A stretch of DNA of 64,000 nucleotides from the NCBI GenBank assembly GCA_033026295.1, contig CM065187.1, forward strand, positions 16,464,388 through 16,528,387. The letters run 5' to 3'. Below the pieces are notes generated by a model. That model did not search any database. It had not been told where the DNA came from and saw only the letters and a program-made list of their open reading frames with translations. Positions 13,528-26,086 of the stretch are shown here, piece after piece; position 1 is the stretch's first letter, and the number at the start of each line of letters is the position of its first letter. The translations under genes were made by a program, and so were the position numbers. The stretch comes from Channa striata. Lineage: Eukaryota > Chordata > Actinopteri > Anabantiformes > Channidae.

Positions 13528-13555
13528 CTTCTTCTTCTTATTATTATTATTATGC
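13528..13555. repeat. CTT/TTA compound trinucleotide microsatellite
   Basis: Four CTT units followed by about six TTA units. Confidence 0.85.
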
Positions 13556-14254
13556 ATAAATTAATTTTTCTGATGTTTTACTGGTTTTCTGCTTTAGCCC
13601 CCTTTTCTGTTGTCTTCCCTATGTAATTGCTTTAAAGATACTGTCTATGTGAACAGTTTGAATAAGTAGCATAATAAGTTTAATGAACTAAAAGTCTTTG
13701 AAATACTGGGGGCACAGAAGCATTGAGGAGTATATTGACCATTACATGTGGGTGAGCAGCCCAAACCACATTTCAAAACAGCCTCATAAAGATTGTTGGC
13801 ATGTGATCGACCCACACATATTGATCTGGTGTGGCCTTGGTGCTTACAAGCCCATTTCTACAAGCATGTCTTGTTTTTTCTGTTTTTTTTTTGGCTTTTT
13901 TTTTTCGTGGGACTCTGACAAAGGTCTCATATTCGATCAGATTACTAAACCTTCATTTTTCAATGAGCTACTATACCTGGACTTACTGGCTGCTACTTCT
14001 TTTTTCCCCCATCTTTTATTATGCACTAAATGATCTCATCAGCTTCCGTACCGTGCATGGACGGGTTTGCTCATTGTGTGCTCCTTTGAAACTTCCAGAC
14101 AAACACAATGCATTAGAGATTGCAGAAGCTATGATTGATGAAACTGACACAGGCTGTTTTCACACTGGAGTGGGCACGAAAGATGACGCACTGACTAAAA
14201 TGTCAGTCCAGTCCACATTTATTAAACTCATTGACTTACTTTATCTTTTAACTT

Positions 14255-14565
14255 AGAGACTACATGCTTGATCGTGGCCGCGCATTGATATTTGTGAACA
14301 TTGGCCCGTGTATCTTTAAATCATCTTATTTATCTTACCTAATTGCCCTTATTGACAACGTGCAGCTTTACAGCTTTCAGTGGACAGGGCAGTAGGAAAA
14401 ATGGGAAGTCGCTGTAATTAACTCCCATCTATTTATCACAGGGGAGGGCGAAAAGCCTGATTCAGTATTAATCAAAACGTTACCGAGTTAGCGTGAGCGT
14501 GCCAAGCTGGCAGCTATTTCTCATCAATGATGTCACATTAGTGATCTGAAGCTTGACACTAGATG
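14255..14565. promoter_or_regulatory. candidate conserved non-coding element
   Basis: This compositionally balanced, repeat-free block is packed with binding-site-like words. Examples are TAATTAAC, TTATTTATC, a TGATGTCA CRE-like site, ATTAATCAAAAC and GGCAGCTATTTC. It has no open frame that looks coding. The call rests on texture only; cross-species conservation could not be measured. Confidence 0.25.
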
Positions 14566-17500
14566 ATTTCTCTCCAGCCTTTACTTCAATTAGACCTCAG
14601 TAAACACTTGATAAGCTTGGTAATGACAGTAAACTTGGGGATGATGAAACACGGCTTTTTTTTACGCGACTTAATTTCTCTTGTGTGTATAGCTCCCCTA
14701 ATGAGAGATTCTAGATCCACATCATAGGAGATCATTACCACTGTATATGTAAAATGGCCTGACATTTTGGCCAAGGTTTCCCCACGATAACGCTTGTAAA
14801 CATACCCAGAAGTGAGAGCCGGGATGATTCATCCCTGCTACGACCTTACTCTCTCCAAGGGCGCTGTTGAAGGCTCAGATAAAAGCAAAAAGGGATTATC
14901 AATGACCGGCAGAATTATTTCTCTGGTCAAGTTGTTTTATGTTTGCCCAATTGTTTCCTCCCACATGCTCAAGTTGTAGAAAGATAATGAAAAAGTAACA
15001 AGTACATGCAGATTTATTGTAGATATAAAAGTCAGGAGGGAAACGTCTGCCTTTGTTCAGCAGTGAGCAGTAGCTCCATGGGGGGGAGGAAATTTAAAAA
15101 TGTATGATTGTATAATTTTCTTTTCCCTATTTTAGGTGGCATTTGGTTACACATGCACTGCTTCACAGTTGTAAAATCTAAGTATCTTTCTATGGATTCT
15201 CAGTGGGTTTCATGTGGCGCCCAGGGCTTTATCAGTGCTCATACATATAAAAATAAATACCCAGAAATTGGTTCAACAGTTTTGGCAAACAACATAATTT
15301 TACTTGGAGGAATAAAAAGTTTAAAAAAACAAGGCTTCTGGATATTGCAGTGCCTAATAACAGCAGAAATCTTAATCAATGGAGCACATTTTTTATCTGA
15401 ACAATATTTAGCATTCATTAGTCACAATGATGTAATAAGTGTTTTGTTGGAAAGAACTATTACCCTTTTACATACAAGTGTCTGTTTACTTTTTGCATAT
15501 TCTTTTAGAAGAAAAATTCCCCAAAGTGTGAGGAGAGGTGCTGTTGACACCTCCTGTGAAGTCAGACTCGCAAAACAGAACTGGCAGCGGTGCAAAAACA
15601 TTCGCTCAACTTTCTAGCCAATCAGAGATTTTTCATTGAAAGATGTATTTTTATTTATTGTAACTTGATGATGACTTATGTCTGGATGCAGAGTATAGCA
15701 GACGGTAGAAGAGCTTAGCAGAGCAGCGATGGGTGGAGCAGAATGGGTCTTGTTTGAAATGTGTAGCGCTCCCTTGTCTGCAAAATGACCAAAAGACAAA
15801 AAAAAAGACAAACATCAAAAAACATCAAATTATACAAAATAGACAAAGAAAAAAATAAAAAAAATAAATAAAAAACCCTCAATAATCAAAAGGACCTGAC
15901 AAAGAAAAAAAGGTGAAAGACCAAAAAATACTGAATAAGCAGCGAAAGATGAGGACCAAAAAGAAAACAAGAATTTAAATAAATAAATAAATAAAACTCA
16001 AAATGATTTTTATGACAGGATCATTAGTATTAAGTTTCAGTTTTTTTTCAGCCCTGGGTCCTTAATTTTGCTGTAGGGGATGTAATGAGCCTTTAACATC
16101 TTTGCATGTCTGTCTATGATATGTCCATAATTGTCTCTGTCACTTTTTTTAAATGAGAAGCACCAATGTCAGCAGAAGAAGTGTTTTTAATTGTCAGCGG
16201 ACATGAATGAAACGCATTGTGCTTGTGGTTGATATCATAAGATTTATTCTTCATGGGAACAGGAGGGATCTTTTTTTTTTTTTTACTCAGGGTCAAGACA
16301 CCCTTAGCAGAGCAGTGGTGTGAAGTACATGTCCACTCATGTCTAAGGTAGTTGTGGTCTGTTGTTATATTTAGTCGGACTATGAGAAAACAATCTTCCC
16401 TGATCAGCTTATTCGAATTTTCAGCATATTGTGGACACCTTAATGTAGAGAACATAAATGTACAGATGAAAGAAATGCAAGACTTTAATAAATAAATCAA
16501 GCACATCTGCAGGAATATATAAACTAGTCATGTCGTGTAGCCGGGATCCAATGAAAGAATGGAGACAAGAAGAAATTATGTAGGCTTTTATAGTTGACAG
16601 TAATGAACCACAATACAATCTCTTTGCCTTTTGTGCTTCAGACAGACTCACTGAGCCTGAGGCCTGGGGATATTTCATCCCAGAGGGAGGATGTTGTTGA
16701 CCATTCAGAACAGCATTAGCTGTTTATCACCTTCTGCCATTAGCTCTTGTCTGTGCTGCTGCGGCTCCACTCTATGACAAACAAGCTCTGTAATGTAAGA
16801 TCTCAGCCATGATTTGGTCTGTGGATTCTGGAATTGCTTTTTGCTTTATTGAATTTTTACAAAATTATACACTGTTGTCTTTCTAACATTTTGGCAGATG
16901 TTTTAAAAAATGTAATCTAATTTAATCTAAAATCTAATTGGAATAGCTTAACTTGGACGGGACTTTGATTCATATAAACAAAATCACAATCTGCATGGCC
17001 AATTTCTAGAATTGAATTTGTCAGTGCCCCTACAGGAACAGTCTCATATATCTATTAAAAAGTGATTCCATCATTGCATAAAAAGAAGAAACAGAGGGGC
17101 ATTCTATGTTTTATTATTGCTCACATTAGATCATTTTGTTATTTTCTGTGGTTGTAGATGTAAAAATGAAGCTGACTACAAAAGATTGTAGCAATATGAG
17201 CCCAATATTGTTAAATATATTAGAAATTAAACTATGCATTTTGTGCACTGAAATTTGGAGCATTACACAATCTCAGTTTGCCAAATTTCTCAAGGTGGAC
17301 TAGTATAGAGAACTGCACAGGAAAAGAAAATTCAAGAAATTCCAATCTTCTTAACTCAATTATCATAAGTGCTATGTAAACTCAGTGATTTGATCAGTCT
17401 TTATATTTTTGGTACTTCAAATTACTTTGATTTCATATTATTTTAGCCATCTTGGTACACAATCAAGATCACACAATCGATGTAAAATATATTTAAAAGT

Positions 17501-17894
17501 TTTTCCTCCTTGTGCTCTGACAAAACGCTGCATGATTCATTAATATTCACAACAAAATGACACAAAGCAAGTTGAACTATCTACACTATGCGCTCTCAAC
17601 AGGACCCGCATGTGCTACCTTCATGATAAATATCACAATCTCTAAACGCTGCAGGAGGTGCACTCATGGGGCAGAGAGTGAGACACATGATGCAAAATTA
17701 AATGAAAACAGCAACCTGTCACATGAAAGACGCCCAGGTCGGTAGTTTGTTATGGAAGTAATATTAAAACCCAATGAGGTGTAAGTTCCATGACCGTGAT
17801 GTGCGACACAGAACCAACTTACTCGAAGTAAAGTTTACTCCACACCTACAACCTGTTCGCCATTTTAGATCACTTCGCCAATACTAAGCTTTAC

Positions 17895-17908
17895 GTAACC
17901 ATAGCAAC
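17895..17908. promoter_or_regulatory. perfect RFX X-box motif
   Basis: The 14-mer GTAACCATAGCAAC fits the X-box consensus GTNRCC-N(0-3)-RGYAAC at every position. RFX factors bind this site in promoters of ciliary and other genes. It lies 48 bp before an ATG at 17957, in a patch (17780-18260) with more CpG than its surroundings. A GCCGGAAGTG ETS-type site sits near 18243-18252. Similar palindromes also occur in transposon termini, so a promoter role is inference. Confidence 0.6.
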
Positions 17909-17956
17909 AGCACTCAAGCATTGCCACCAAGCGGCTGACGTGGCTATTTACCAACA

Positions 17957-18085
17957 ATGTTTGAAGCAAGACACACACTGCGAATGAAAGAATTTAACAT
18001 ATCATTTAACCTCCTCGGTGAACATTTAACTTTTGAAGAGTGGGACGCTGCCGATGGAAAAGAAATTGAGGCCAGTAAGTCCAAG
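17957..18085 (+). other. candidate first coding exon of an unrecognised transcript inside the astn2 intron
   Basis: An ATG in acceptable context (A at -3) opens a 43-codon frame containing the motif LLGEHLTFEEWDAADGKE. It is followed immediately by a strong donor, TCCAAG|GTGAGA. If unspliced, the frame ends nine codons later at a TAA. The amino-acid make-up (acidic, Trp in an amphipathic stretch, Lys-rich end) is plausible for protein, but I recognise no family. An X-box lies 48 bp upstream. I could not identify a following exon on the plus strand. It runs antisense to astn2. It could also be a chance frame or part of a repeat. Confidence 0.3.
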
Positions 18086-21000
18086 GTGAGACGAAAGAAG
18101 AGCGCCGTAAATTAAAGAGAGAAACACAAGAAAAACACTCAGAAAGTCACAAGCTTGGCAATGAAGGTGTTTAGTGATTTTCTTAAACGAAAAAGTGAAA
18201 AAGTACAGACCTGAAATCTTACAGTTTGGATTCCCTGAATGAGGTGCCGGAAGTGTTTGTGTCCAACAACTAAAGCCTGGAGCTTACACTTTGTGGGTTA
18301 TTATCTCTTACATATGTTTCTAATTTATCTGTGTTTGCCTTTTGTAATACTGTAATATTACAGATATTAAATGTGGTGTAGTAGTTACAATTAATTTTAT
18401 TTTATATGCACTTAGATCTAAAGAAAAGAAAACTTTGGCAAATAAGATCCATTGTTTTACATATTTGCCCAACACAGACTGCACACAAATATGCACATTC
18501 TGTTTGGTTAAAAATGTTTTGTTGAGAGACAAATTTGTGGTGACAGTTTTGCTTTGGGTTGTCAAATTGAGGCTACTTGATACCAAATTCCATGGCGGCT
18601 TTTTGTTGCCAGCCTGTCACTGGTCAATGACCAAGATTTTCGGCATGCTGCTCAAGTTTTTATGCATATGATTTGCACTGCCCGTGCTGCCCATTGCATT
18701 CCTAAAACCGTGAGAATCTTGCTGAATAATGTCATTGATAGGCCTCATTTGTTTGGTTGTCTGTGTAACAAAAGCCAATGCCATGCACAGCCCGGAGAGG
18801 CATAGCCCTAATCCCTAAGGATAATACTATTGAGTTCAGATGAATGGGGTTATCTGTCAGCAAGGACAGACAGATACAGCATGGCTGGTATTTGGAGAAA
18901 TCTGGGATGCCCAGCAGCTAAGACAGGTGGGACAGGAGTTAATCGCCCCTGTATTCAAATGTTGCTGGTTTATGCAGACTACAGATGGGGAGGCAGAGGC
19001 ATCACGTGGAATGGTTTGTGTGCTATCTCTTGGAAAATGCCAGATTGTTTGGGCAGTAGACAGGAGAATGTGCCACAAAACTGTATTTGGAAAAAAAAAA
19101 CGCAGAAATTAGCCAATTTCATACAGAGTAAGATTGTTAGTGTAAGGAGAGTAAGATTCATATCAACAGCACTGCATAAAATTTGACCTTGAAAGAAACT
19201 GAAAAGAACGTAGCAAATGTGGTGTTACATTCAGGATCAGAATTCCTTGCCACCAAAGCCTTAGATCGCACAAATAAACTACAATAGCAGCACATTCTGC
19301 CCACTGTATGTGCTTTTAAAGCACGCCGCACTGTTTGGGATGAGCGTTACTGACAATGCTGTGGGTCCAGTTCACACATGTTTGGTATGCAGGTCCCTGA
19401 CTTCTTTGTACTCAGTCCTGCATCTAAGTCCTGAGTTAGGCCACTCTTAATAGGCCTGCACACGCTTGATAAAAAGTACCTTCAGTGATCCTTCCACTGT
19501 GTGTGTATTTGCTTCTTAAAACTAATTTTCTTGGCTCGCAACTTATTGCCATTTGGGGAAATGTTTTCTATCCTTTTTTACAATTGCGTCCATTTGGTGA
19601 TAAGCCCATGAGAGATGCTTGTAGAGTGAGAGCGCTGACCTCTCTGCCCTGTGCCTCTCTTCCTTTTCCCCTTGTGTCTAATTTCAACATTCTGCCTTTC
19701 CACTTGGGGATAGAGCAGAAATTAACCTTTATCCTCTTACTTTGTTGCACAATCTTCTGTTTCCTTTTTTAAATAGAGGGCTGCTTCCCTTAAAATAAAT
19801 GTTTCTGTATTGGCCTTGACAGTAATGAGACTGTATTGAATAAAGACATTAAAAAAAGGTCAGCAGACAAAATAACATAGGGCTAAAAAGTCTCCAGTAA
19901 GTTTGTTCTAATTATGATGGGAGAGAAGACAAACAAATGTTTCTCGCTGGTTTGCTAAAAGACGCTTGGTTTTGCAGCTGAAAAGATAATTTACCTGGAA
20001 TGTCACTGTGAAGAAAGCTGGATGCTACTTTTACCTGTAGCCACTCTGTTTGCATGTTAAGTGGGGAAATTGGAGTGATTCATATAGAGAAAATATTGTT
20101 ATCATTAGGATGGAGGCAGTGTATCCAAGTTTTATCATGGCTACATTACAATGAGGCTTTGTACAATTATTATCAGCTACCGTCCAGGCTAGGAGCTGGA
20201 AGGCTATGTGAACTTAAGACCTGTTTTAAAATAAAATGTAATTCTTTTTTATCCTTTTATCAGTTTCATCCGCAATCCAAATAACTGGCCGATCTTAATA
20301 AAATGATACTTCAAACATAATTGGTTTTTGCTGCTGCTTAGCTGCAAGTAAAGACTTACTATCGGAAACATGAATCAGCAGTGTACTAAGACAAAATGGA
20401 ATAATGCTAACCTGAATTTAAACGTTGAAGAAAGTATTAGTGATGGATTAGTGATGGTTTATGCTGTTTACAGGCCGACTTTCTGTAGTTCAGAAGTGGT
20501 ATACACAATCAATGGGGCAAGTTGTCCGGGAAAATATGTTTCTGCAGAGAAAAAAATACCACGCTGCAAGACGGCTTTTCCACAAACTTCATGCATGATT
20601 CAGTATAATATGAATAACCATCCTTCAACTCAGTCAGCACCCTTCAATTATTAAAGTACAACTTTGCAGATGAGCACCCCTGGTTCCAAAAGATATGATG
20701 TCACCAAATACCTTTACATAGTCTCCAATTCGAATAATTGGATGCATTATTTTAAATAATAACTAATAGATAGAAGATATTTGTTTTCCTTTTTTTTTTG
20801 GCTTGACATGGACACCATATCTGACTAAGTTTAGCTGCAGGCCTCCTGCTAACACATTTCAAAAATCCCCACATCTAATCAAGCACACCACGGGCCCCTA
20901 TGACTTGACCTTTACACATTACATTAGATTACAATATATAGCCCTATATGGTCCACTAGATTACTGCTTGAAATACAGAATGACAGCCAGTATGAAATAG

Positions 21001-21418
21001 GAGGAAGTAAAGTTCATAATTAATAATGTGACTCAGAGTACAGGATGTGATAAAATGAGTCACACAAAACGGATTATTTTTTAGATAAAATATAAGCAGT
21101 ACATGCTGTGCTATCAAGAACATGGGTGAGGTGGCCAGAGCCAAAGTGAACTGTCCAGGCTGGGCCATCTGGGGAGCTGGCACTGAAAGCCTTTGCGGAT
21201 GTATAAATCATGCTTGCAAAACCAGGACAACTTGCAGTGAGAACAACAGATTTTCTATGACAAGTCACATTTGTTTTTCCTACTATGCTCATGGCTGCAT
21301 GATAGCGACACAACCAGCATCAGTCATTAAATGTGCAGCTATTGAAAAATTAATCTCCGTTGCACGCATTCACTGCAAGTGTTTGTTGTATGAAAATGTG
21401 TACAGACAACCAACCTAC

Positions 21419-21845
21419 CTCGTTTCTCAAAATTATGCTTAAGATCATCGTCCTTGCACATGATGTCCGGGTGTCCGTGTCCTCCCATGACACTGTGGTC
21501 GTCGTGGACCCTCCCGTCATTCAGCTTGTTGTGGAGCTGGTTGGGTGTGGAGTTCAGCGAGTGTCCGCCTGGGTCTTCCTCGTCACAGTCATAGTCATCG
21601 AGAATAGGGGTCTCGCGGATGGGCATACCAATGACAGAGCTGCCGTGCTGGTGAGCGCTGCGAGAGCTCCGGTAGCTGTCACGGCCCTGCGGTCCGAGCA
21701 GGACGGAGGGAATGTAGTGGATCTCGTGGGTGGCCTCGGTGCTGGCACTCTTCTGTGGTATACGCCGACGCTTGCACCACCGGTGACGGGTGTACAAGAC
21801 GAGGGTGAAGAGAAGAATTAGGAGAAGGAGGGCGATGAGACCTCC
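21419..21845 (-). CDS. astn2: astrotactin-2 internal exon (probable exon 3), first membrane span and start of cytoplasmic loop
   Basis: This minus-strand exon is 427 nt, entering in phase 0 and leaving after one base of the next codon. The acceptor TTTTTATCCAG precedes GGAGGTCTC, and the donor reads CGAG|GTAGGT. It encodes GG followed by a Leu/Ile-rich span (LIALLLLILLFTLVLY). A basic stop-transfer cluster (RHRWCKRRR) follows, then the family signature block with IPQKSASTEATHEIHYIPS, VLLGPQ, and PIRETPILDDYD. These blocks match ASTN2 closely, whereas ASTN1 has PQPQKSASAEAANEIHY and ETPILDGYEYD there. Astrotactins are two-span neuronal membrane proteins of glia-guided migration; ASTN2 also acts in receptor trafficking. 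The last third is His/Asp-rich (HDDHSVMGGHGHPD) and differs from the mammalian sequence I recall. The plus-strand reading over the same bases is a shadow. Confidence 0.94.
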
Positions 21846-23694
21846 CTGGATAAAAACAAGAGGACAGGGAGAAAGAGACACTTAGAGAATGGAAGAATAG
21901 GGACCATGTTCACACTTTATGGCCAATGTTGATGTTTCAAATATGGCACGGCGACACAAACAGAAAGTAGAAAAAGCACCTCTAATAATTCCAATCACTG
22001 CTTCACTGCCAGTTACATTAGGCTGAATGTCAATTAACGCTGAAGAGGTCTGACAATCAGCACACGACCCTCTAACAGTCTAAGGAGGCCAAAAAAAAAA
22101 AAAAAAACGATGAACGAAGCAAGTGCATTGCTCACAAATACAGCTCATTAGTAATTACACAAAAAAAGGTGAAACAACTCAGACATGGTCACAATCCTGT
22201 GGACTAACTGCACTACATCCTGGAACAATGGCAGTCACAAGCTGCCACTAATCACTGAGCTTATGAATGCAAGACATATGCAGTTTCTAGCAGCTTGATG
22301 AATACTAATTCTTCTGCTGCATAATGTAAAAGCATTTAGATGCGTGAAACCCAGAGTCACTTTTTTCATACTGTTCATGTTATTTTGTCTAGTCCTCTTG
22401 TAAGGCAAAGGAAAGTGAGAAGGTTAAAGAAAGTATATTTGAAACACCTTTTTTTGGAAAGAGGGAAGACTAATGAAACAGAGGGCTTCCCAGCAGCAAC
22501 GATGACATAAGCAAGTAATTAGAAGGTAGGAAGGATATGGACACACACTCATTCACATACGTACACACACAGACACACAATAGAATTGCTGCCCAGCAGA
22601 TCGCAATCCCTAAAATCAGCACTTTGTTAGCTCGTCGTGGACCTTCTACAGTCACACATACGCTCGACATCTGCAAACACGGTTCACACACAGTATTGTG
22701 CAGGATGTACAGCAGCAGCACCACATGATATATCGCTGCTCTGAACAACATCATAAACAACCATCTCAAAAACTCCCATAGAGTTGTGCTCATGTCTTAT
22801 ATAAAATTTTACCAACACATACACACAGCAGCCGGGCGGTTTTTTTTTTTTTCTTTGTAGAATGCCGCTGCCTCTTGGCTCCTATCTGTGGAGTGTCACA
22901 CACACCAATGCACTGGGATTGTTAGCTTGTTTTGCCCTCACTTTCTTCCACAAGCCCTTACTGTGGTCCTGTAAACTCACCAAGGAGCATCACATTTCTC
23001 CATGGTTCAGTCAGTATCTCACCATCACAGGCACATCAAACACCCTGTCATACATGCTGTGGCTGGACGATAACGTAAATCTATATGCGGGGACGGAAGA
23101 GAGGAAAAAAGTGTAGGCCCGACTTAATCTTTGATTTTTCACAATGGCATCCGGTGGGTGAGAGAGGTGACATATATTCACAACGTCAAAGAGAAAATCT
23201 GCGTCAGCACTTCGCCTCGCATTTAAAGATGTGGTGATGTGGACGAAATCACACGTGTGCACGCATACATGCACACAAGCACAAAGTTTAACTACAATAG
23301 CACGAACAGAGGGAGTGCACATTCCCTCTCTCTCTCTCACACACACAAACTAAATCAAGACAGAATAATAAATAAAAACACAAGGGGTCATTCATCACAA
23401 CATTTAAAATTCCATCTTCATGAGGAAAAACAAACCCCTTTCAAATTATAACTCATGCACTGCTGGGTGTCCATAAATCAAACTATGCTGAGAGGAGAGG
23501 CGGAGGCAGAGAGTACCACGAGCAAACTTGTTCATTAATCTCCAATAGGATGGCAGCTTTGCAGAAATGCAGTCCCGCAGACTTCCCTCAGCCTGCACTT
23601 CCACATTAATTCCCCCTGAATAATAGCAAAAACATACCAAGGCTTATGTTTCATTTTAGCAGCAGAGTGATAATGGAGTGACATTGCATGGCTC

Positions 23695-23925
23695 TGCAGT
23701 GCCACTGAAAAATAGTGACGTGAAATAGCACAGAAAAATGATAAGCTGTTGAAATCTCAATTTAAAATATTTGTCCATTTAGCGGCCTGAAACAAAATAA
23801 ATATTTCCCGGAGCTTGCCGATGTCTTTATTCATTTCAACAGCGCTGTAACATGTCAGTTTGCCGTCGACAGAAAGTGCATTACCCTCCTTGTGAATTTA
23901 AATTCTATGACTTGGTGCACAAGTG
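23695..23925. promoter_or_regulatory. candidate conserved non-coding element
   Basis: This repeat-free block contains TTTAAAATATTTG, TTTAGCGGCC, TCTTTATTCATTTCAACAGC, TAACATGTCAGTTTGCCG and TGAATTTAAATTC. It lies about 2 kb on the 5' side of the astn2 membrane-span exon. There is no coding frame. The call is from sequence texture only. Confidence 0.2.
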
Positions 23926-24208
23926 AAAAGTTTACAGTGTAGTGCAAGTCAGTCCTATTCGAAAGCGATGCACATACAGGATCCGGTTTTTATAAGTTCG
24001 CTTAAATTACCACTGTCCCCGTCACATTTTCGTTTCTTTGTGCCCTTTCTTTCCTGCCTTCCTAATTTATTTCTCTCAAATTTCCTTTCCTGTATCATCT
24101 TACGTTTTCCTCTGCACTTTCCGCCATTCTCCAGCTCTCCCTCTCGATTACGAGTCTCTCGCTCTACATTCCCCTTCATGTTTGATCACATCTTTCTCCC
24201 CCTCCTCA

Positions 24209-24313
24209 GTACAACAGCCATATAAATTCACAGTGGCAGATGTAGCCATGAGGGAAAATGGGTTTTCTGTTCATCTTCAGACCTTACAAATCCCTGCTGC
24301 TTTAGTCCTAAGT
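24209..24313 (+). repeat. 105-bp element, copy 2 (paralogous to 8586-8690)
   Basis: It has the same ordered blocks as 8586-8690: CAACAGC, TTCACAGTGGCAGA, GAGGGAAAATGG, TTTCTGT, ATCTTCAGACC, TTACAAATCCCTGCTG. Orientation is the same and there are only small gaps. The two copies flank the membrane-span exon of astn2. Confidence 0.7.
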
Positions 24314-26055
24314 GACTTCGTGGGGAGAGGAGTCGCTGGAAGCCCCATAATTCCACTCGTGTCTGTAGTATAGCTTTACTTCAGTCATTGATTATTTCCC
24401 TTACTTTGCATTGCTCTTTCCCAATAATGCCCCAATTTCCCTTCTGAATCACTTTGCATGTTATTTGAGCTTCTGCATTTTGTATTTTTTTTCTCTGCAC
24501 CCTCCCCCTTGTACTGTAAACGTCCTGACCATTTCCTGCTGTCCTTGATTTTTACCTGTATTTTTTTTCCTACCCTCCCGTTCCCCCGTTTTTCTCTGAA
24601 CTGCGGATCATGTTGCCGCTTTTCTTTCATGTTCCTCTGCCGGGCTTATTTGTTACCATTTCACCCCCTCTCACTTGCTTCTTATCCTCATTCTCTTGCA
24701 GATTGAATGCAGAATTTGGCTACAGACATCAGCACTGAATTATTTAACACTTTTGTTTTTTTTTTTCGCTTAATACCAGCAAATTCCTTAGATTAAACTG
24801 TTACCCTGATTTAGTCATCGTGATCATTTTCAAATTACTTCAGAAAAAGGACAGCAGCATTTTTGTGCTTTTGGTTGGTGCACAGCAATACAAATAGTCT
24901 GAATAATCATAATGAATTTCAAAGTGATGCAGACATGAAGACAGTGTGATTAATAAGGGGGGAGGACAGATTCGTTTTTTTCACACTGGGGCAGTGTTTG
25001 CCACGCTACTTGATTTTAGCTTTCACTCGAAAACTGTGCATAAAAATAAAACCTGCTGCTGCAGTTTTGGGCCAGTTGAGAAAAATCAATATCATACATT
25101 AGTGAATATGAGCACAATACATTTTAGTAATTTAGTTTTCTCCCACATTCAGAACACATTACACTGAAATATTCACCACTATGTGAAAGCAATAAGCTGG
25201 GAGCATTTATATGCTTTTTATGGCTTAGATAAAAGTGCAGTGTAATTAACTATGCTTGAGGAATATACCATTAGTTTTTTTTTCCCTGATCTAGAAATAT
25301 AAATAAATAAAATCCTCTTAAAGTAGCAGGCCTCTGTATTGTGCATTGTCATCCATTTCCGAGATGATCCAGTATCGGTGGAGATTCTCAGCCATGCAGG
25401 TAATGGTTATCCCAAAGGTGATACTCAGCGGCAACTGCACTTGATTGGTGTTCTCGAAGACATTTCACCTCTCCTTCAAAAGGCTGTTTCTAATCTAACT
25501 TGGGGTGGGAAGGTAACGTCTTGGTGACTCCACACTTTGACTTAGAACTGAAAAAGTTTTTTGGATGACAGGGGAAACGTCTTCACAAAATAATCCCGAA
25601 TGAAAAAAGATACAGTAGTTTAGTTCTAATACTTATTTTATGACCCATATATGATGAAATCTAGGTTGAATACAGAATTACATAAGATCACAGCATTATA
25701 AAGAGTCATATCTGATCTCCTGGATACGATTGAACAAAGTTGTATTTTAAATCACATATTCATCATCAGTCGGCTCTCAAAATGTCTTCAGGTGGTATAT
25801 GAGTAGGGATACTACAGGATATGACTATCAAATTGATATATATGGGAAATGCAGTACTTATATATATAATATATTATTAAACTATTATATTTACATGTCA
25901 AGTCCCCAGATCGGGACCACTTAAATGCCATATATAGATATATATATTAATGGAGGTGAAACACTTAATTAGTAATCAGAAAATACTGATTTAGTACACA
26001 ACAGGATTAATTATTACACATTTGATATGGACAATATCTTCTTCATATCAAGGAA

Positions 26056-26086
26056 AAATATTATAATATTATATTATATTATATTA
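26056..26086. repeat. ATATT-type AT-rich microsatellite
   Basis: Tandem ATATT units with one shortened unit, within the AT-rich block 25800-26090. Confidence 0.8.

Larger units (their letters stand above)
898..21418 (-). other. astn2: astn2 intron between probable exons 3 and 4 (20.5 kb)
   Basis: This intron is bounded by the donor at 21418-21417 and the acceptor at 899-898. Repeats, hairpins and candidate regulatory patches inside it are listed separately. Stretches with nothing else I can support are 1340-2090, 3180-3960, 3990-7130, 7400-8580, 8880-13060, 13230-13520, 13560-14250, 14570-17780 and 18270-21410. Reading frames in these stretches, including a 169-codon one at 15108-15617, lack recognisable domains. 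The region has no long TRIM32-like single-exon ORF. In mammals TRIM32 sits inside ASTN2, but in a different intron nearer the 3' end. Confidence 0.85.

Noticed and set aside
15108..15617. 169-codon plus-strand open frame
   Set aside because: It is AT-driven, hydrophobic and basic by turns, with no recognisable domain and no splice or promoter context. Frames of this length are expected by chance somewhere in 64 kb of AT-rich DNA.
21360..21821. 153-codon plus-strand frame over the astn2 exon
   Set aside because: It is the antisense shadow of the membrane-span exon, whose minus-strand protein is clearly conserved.
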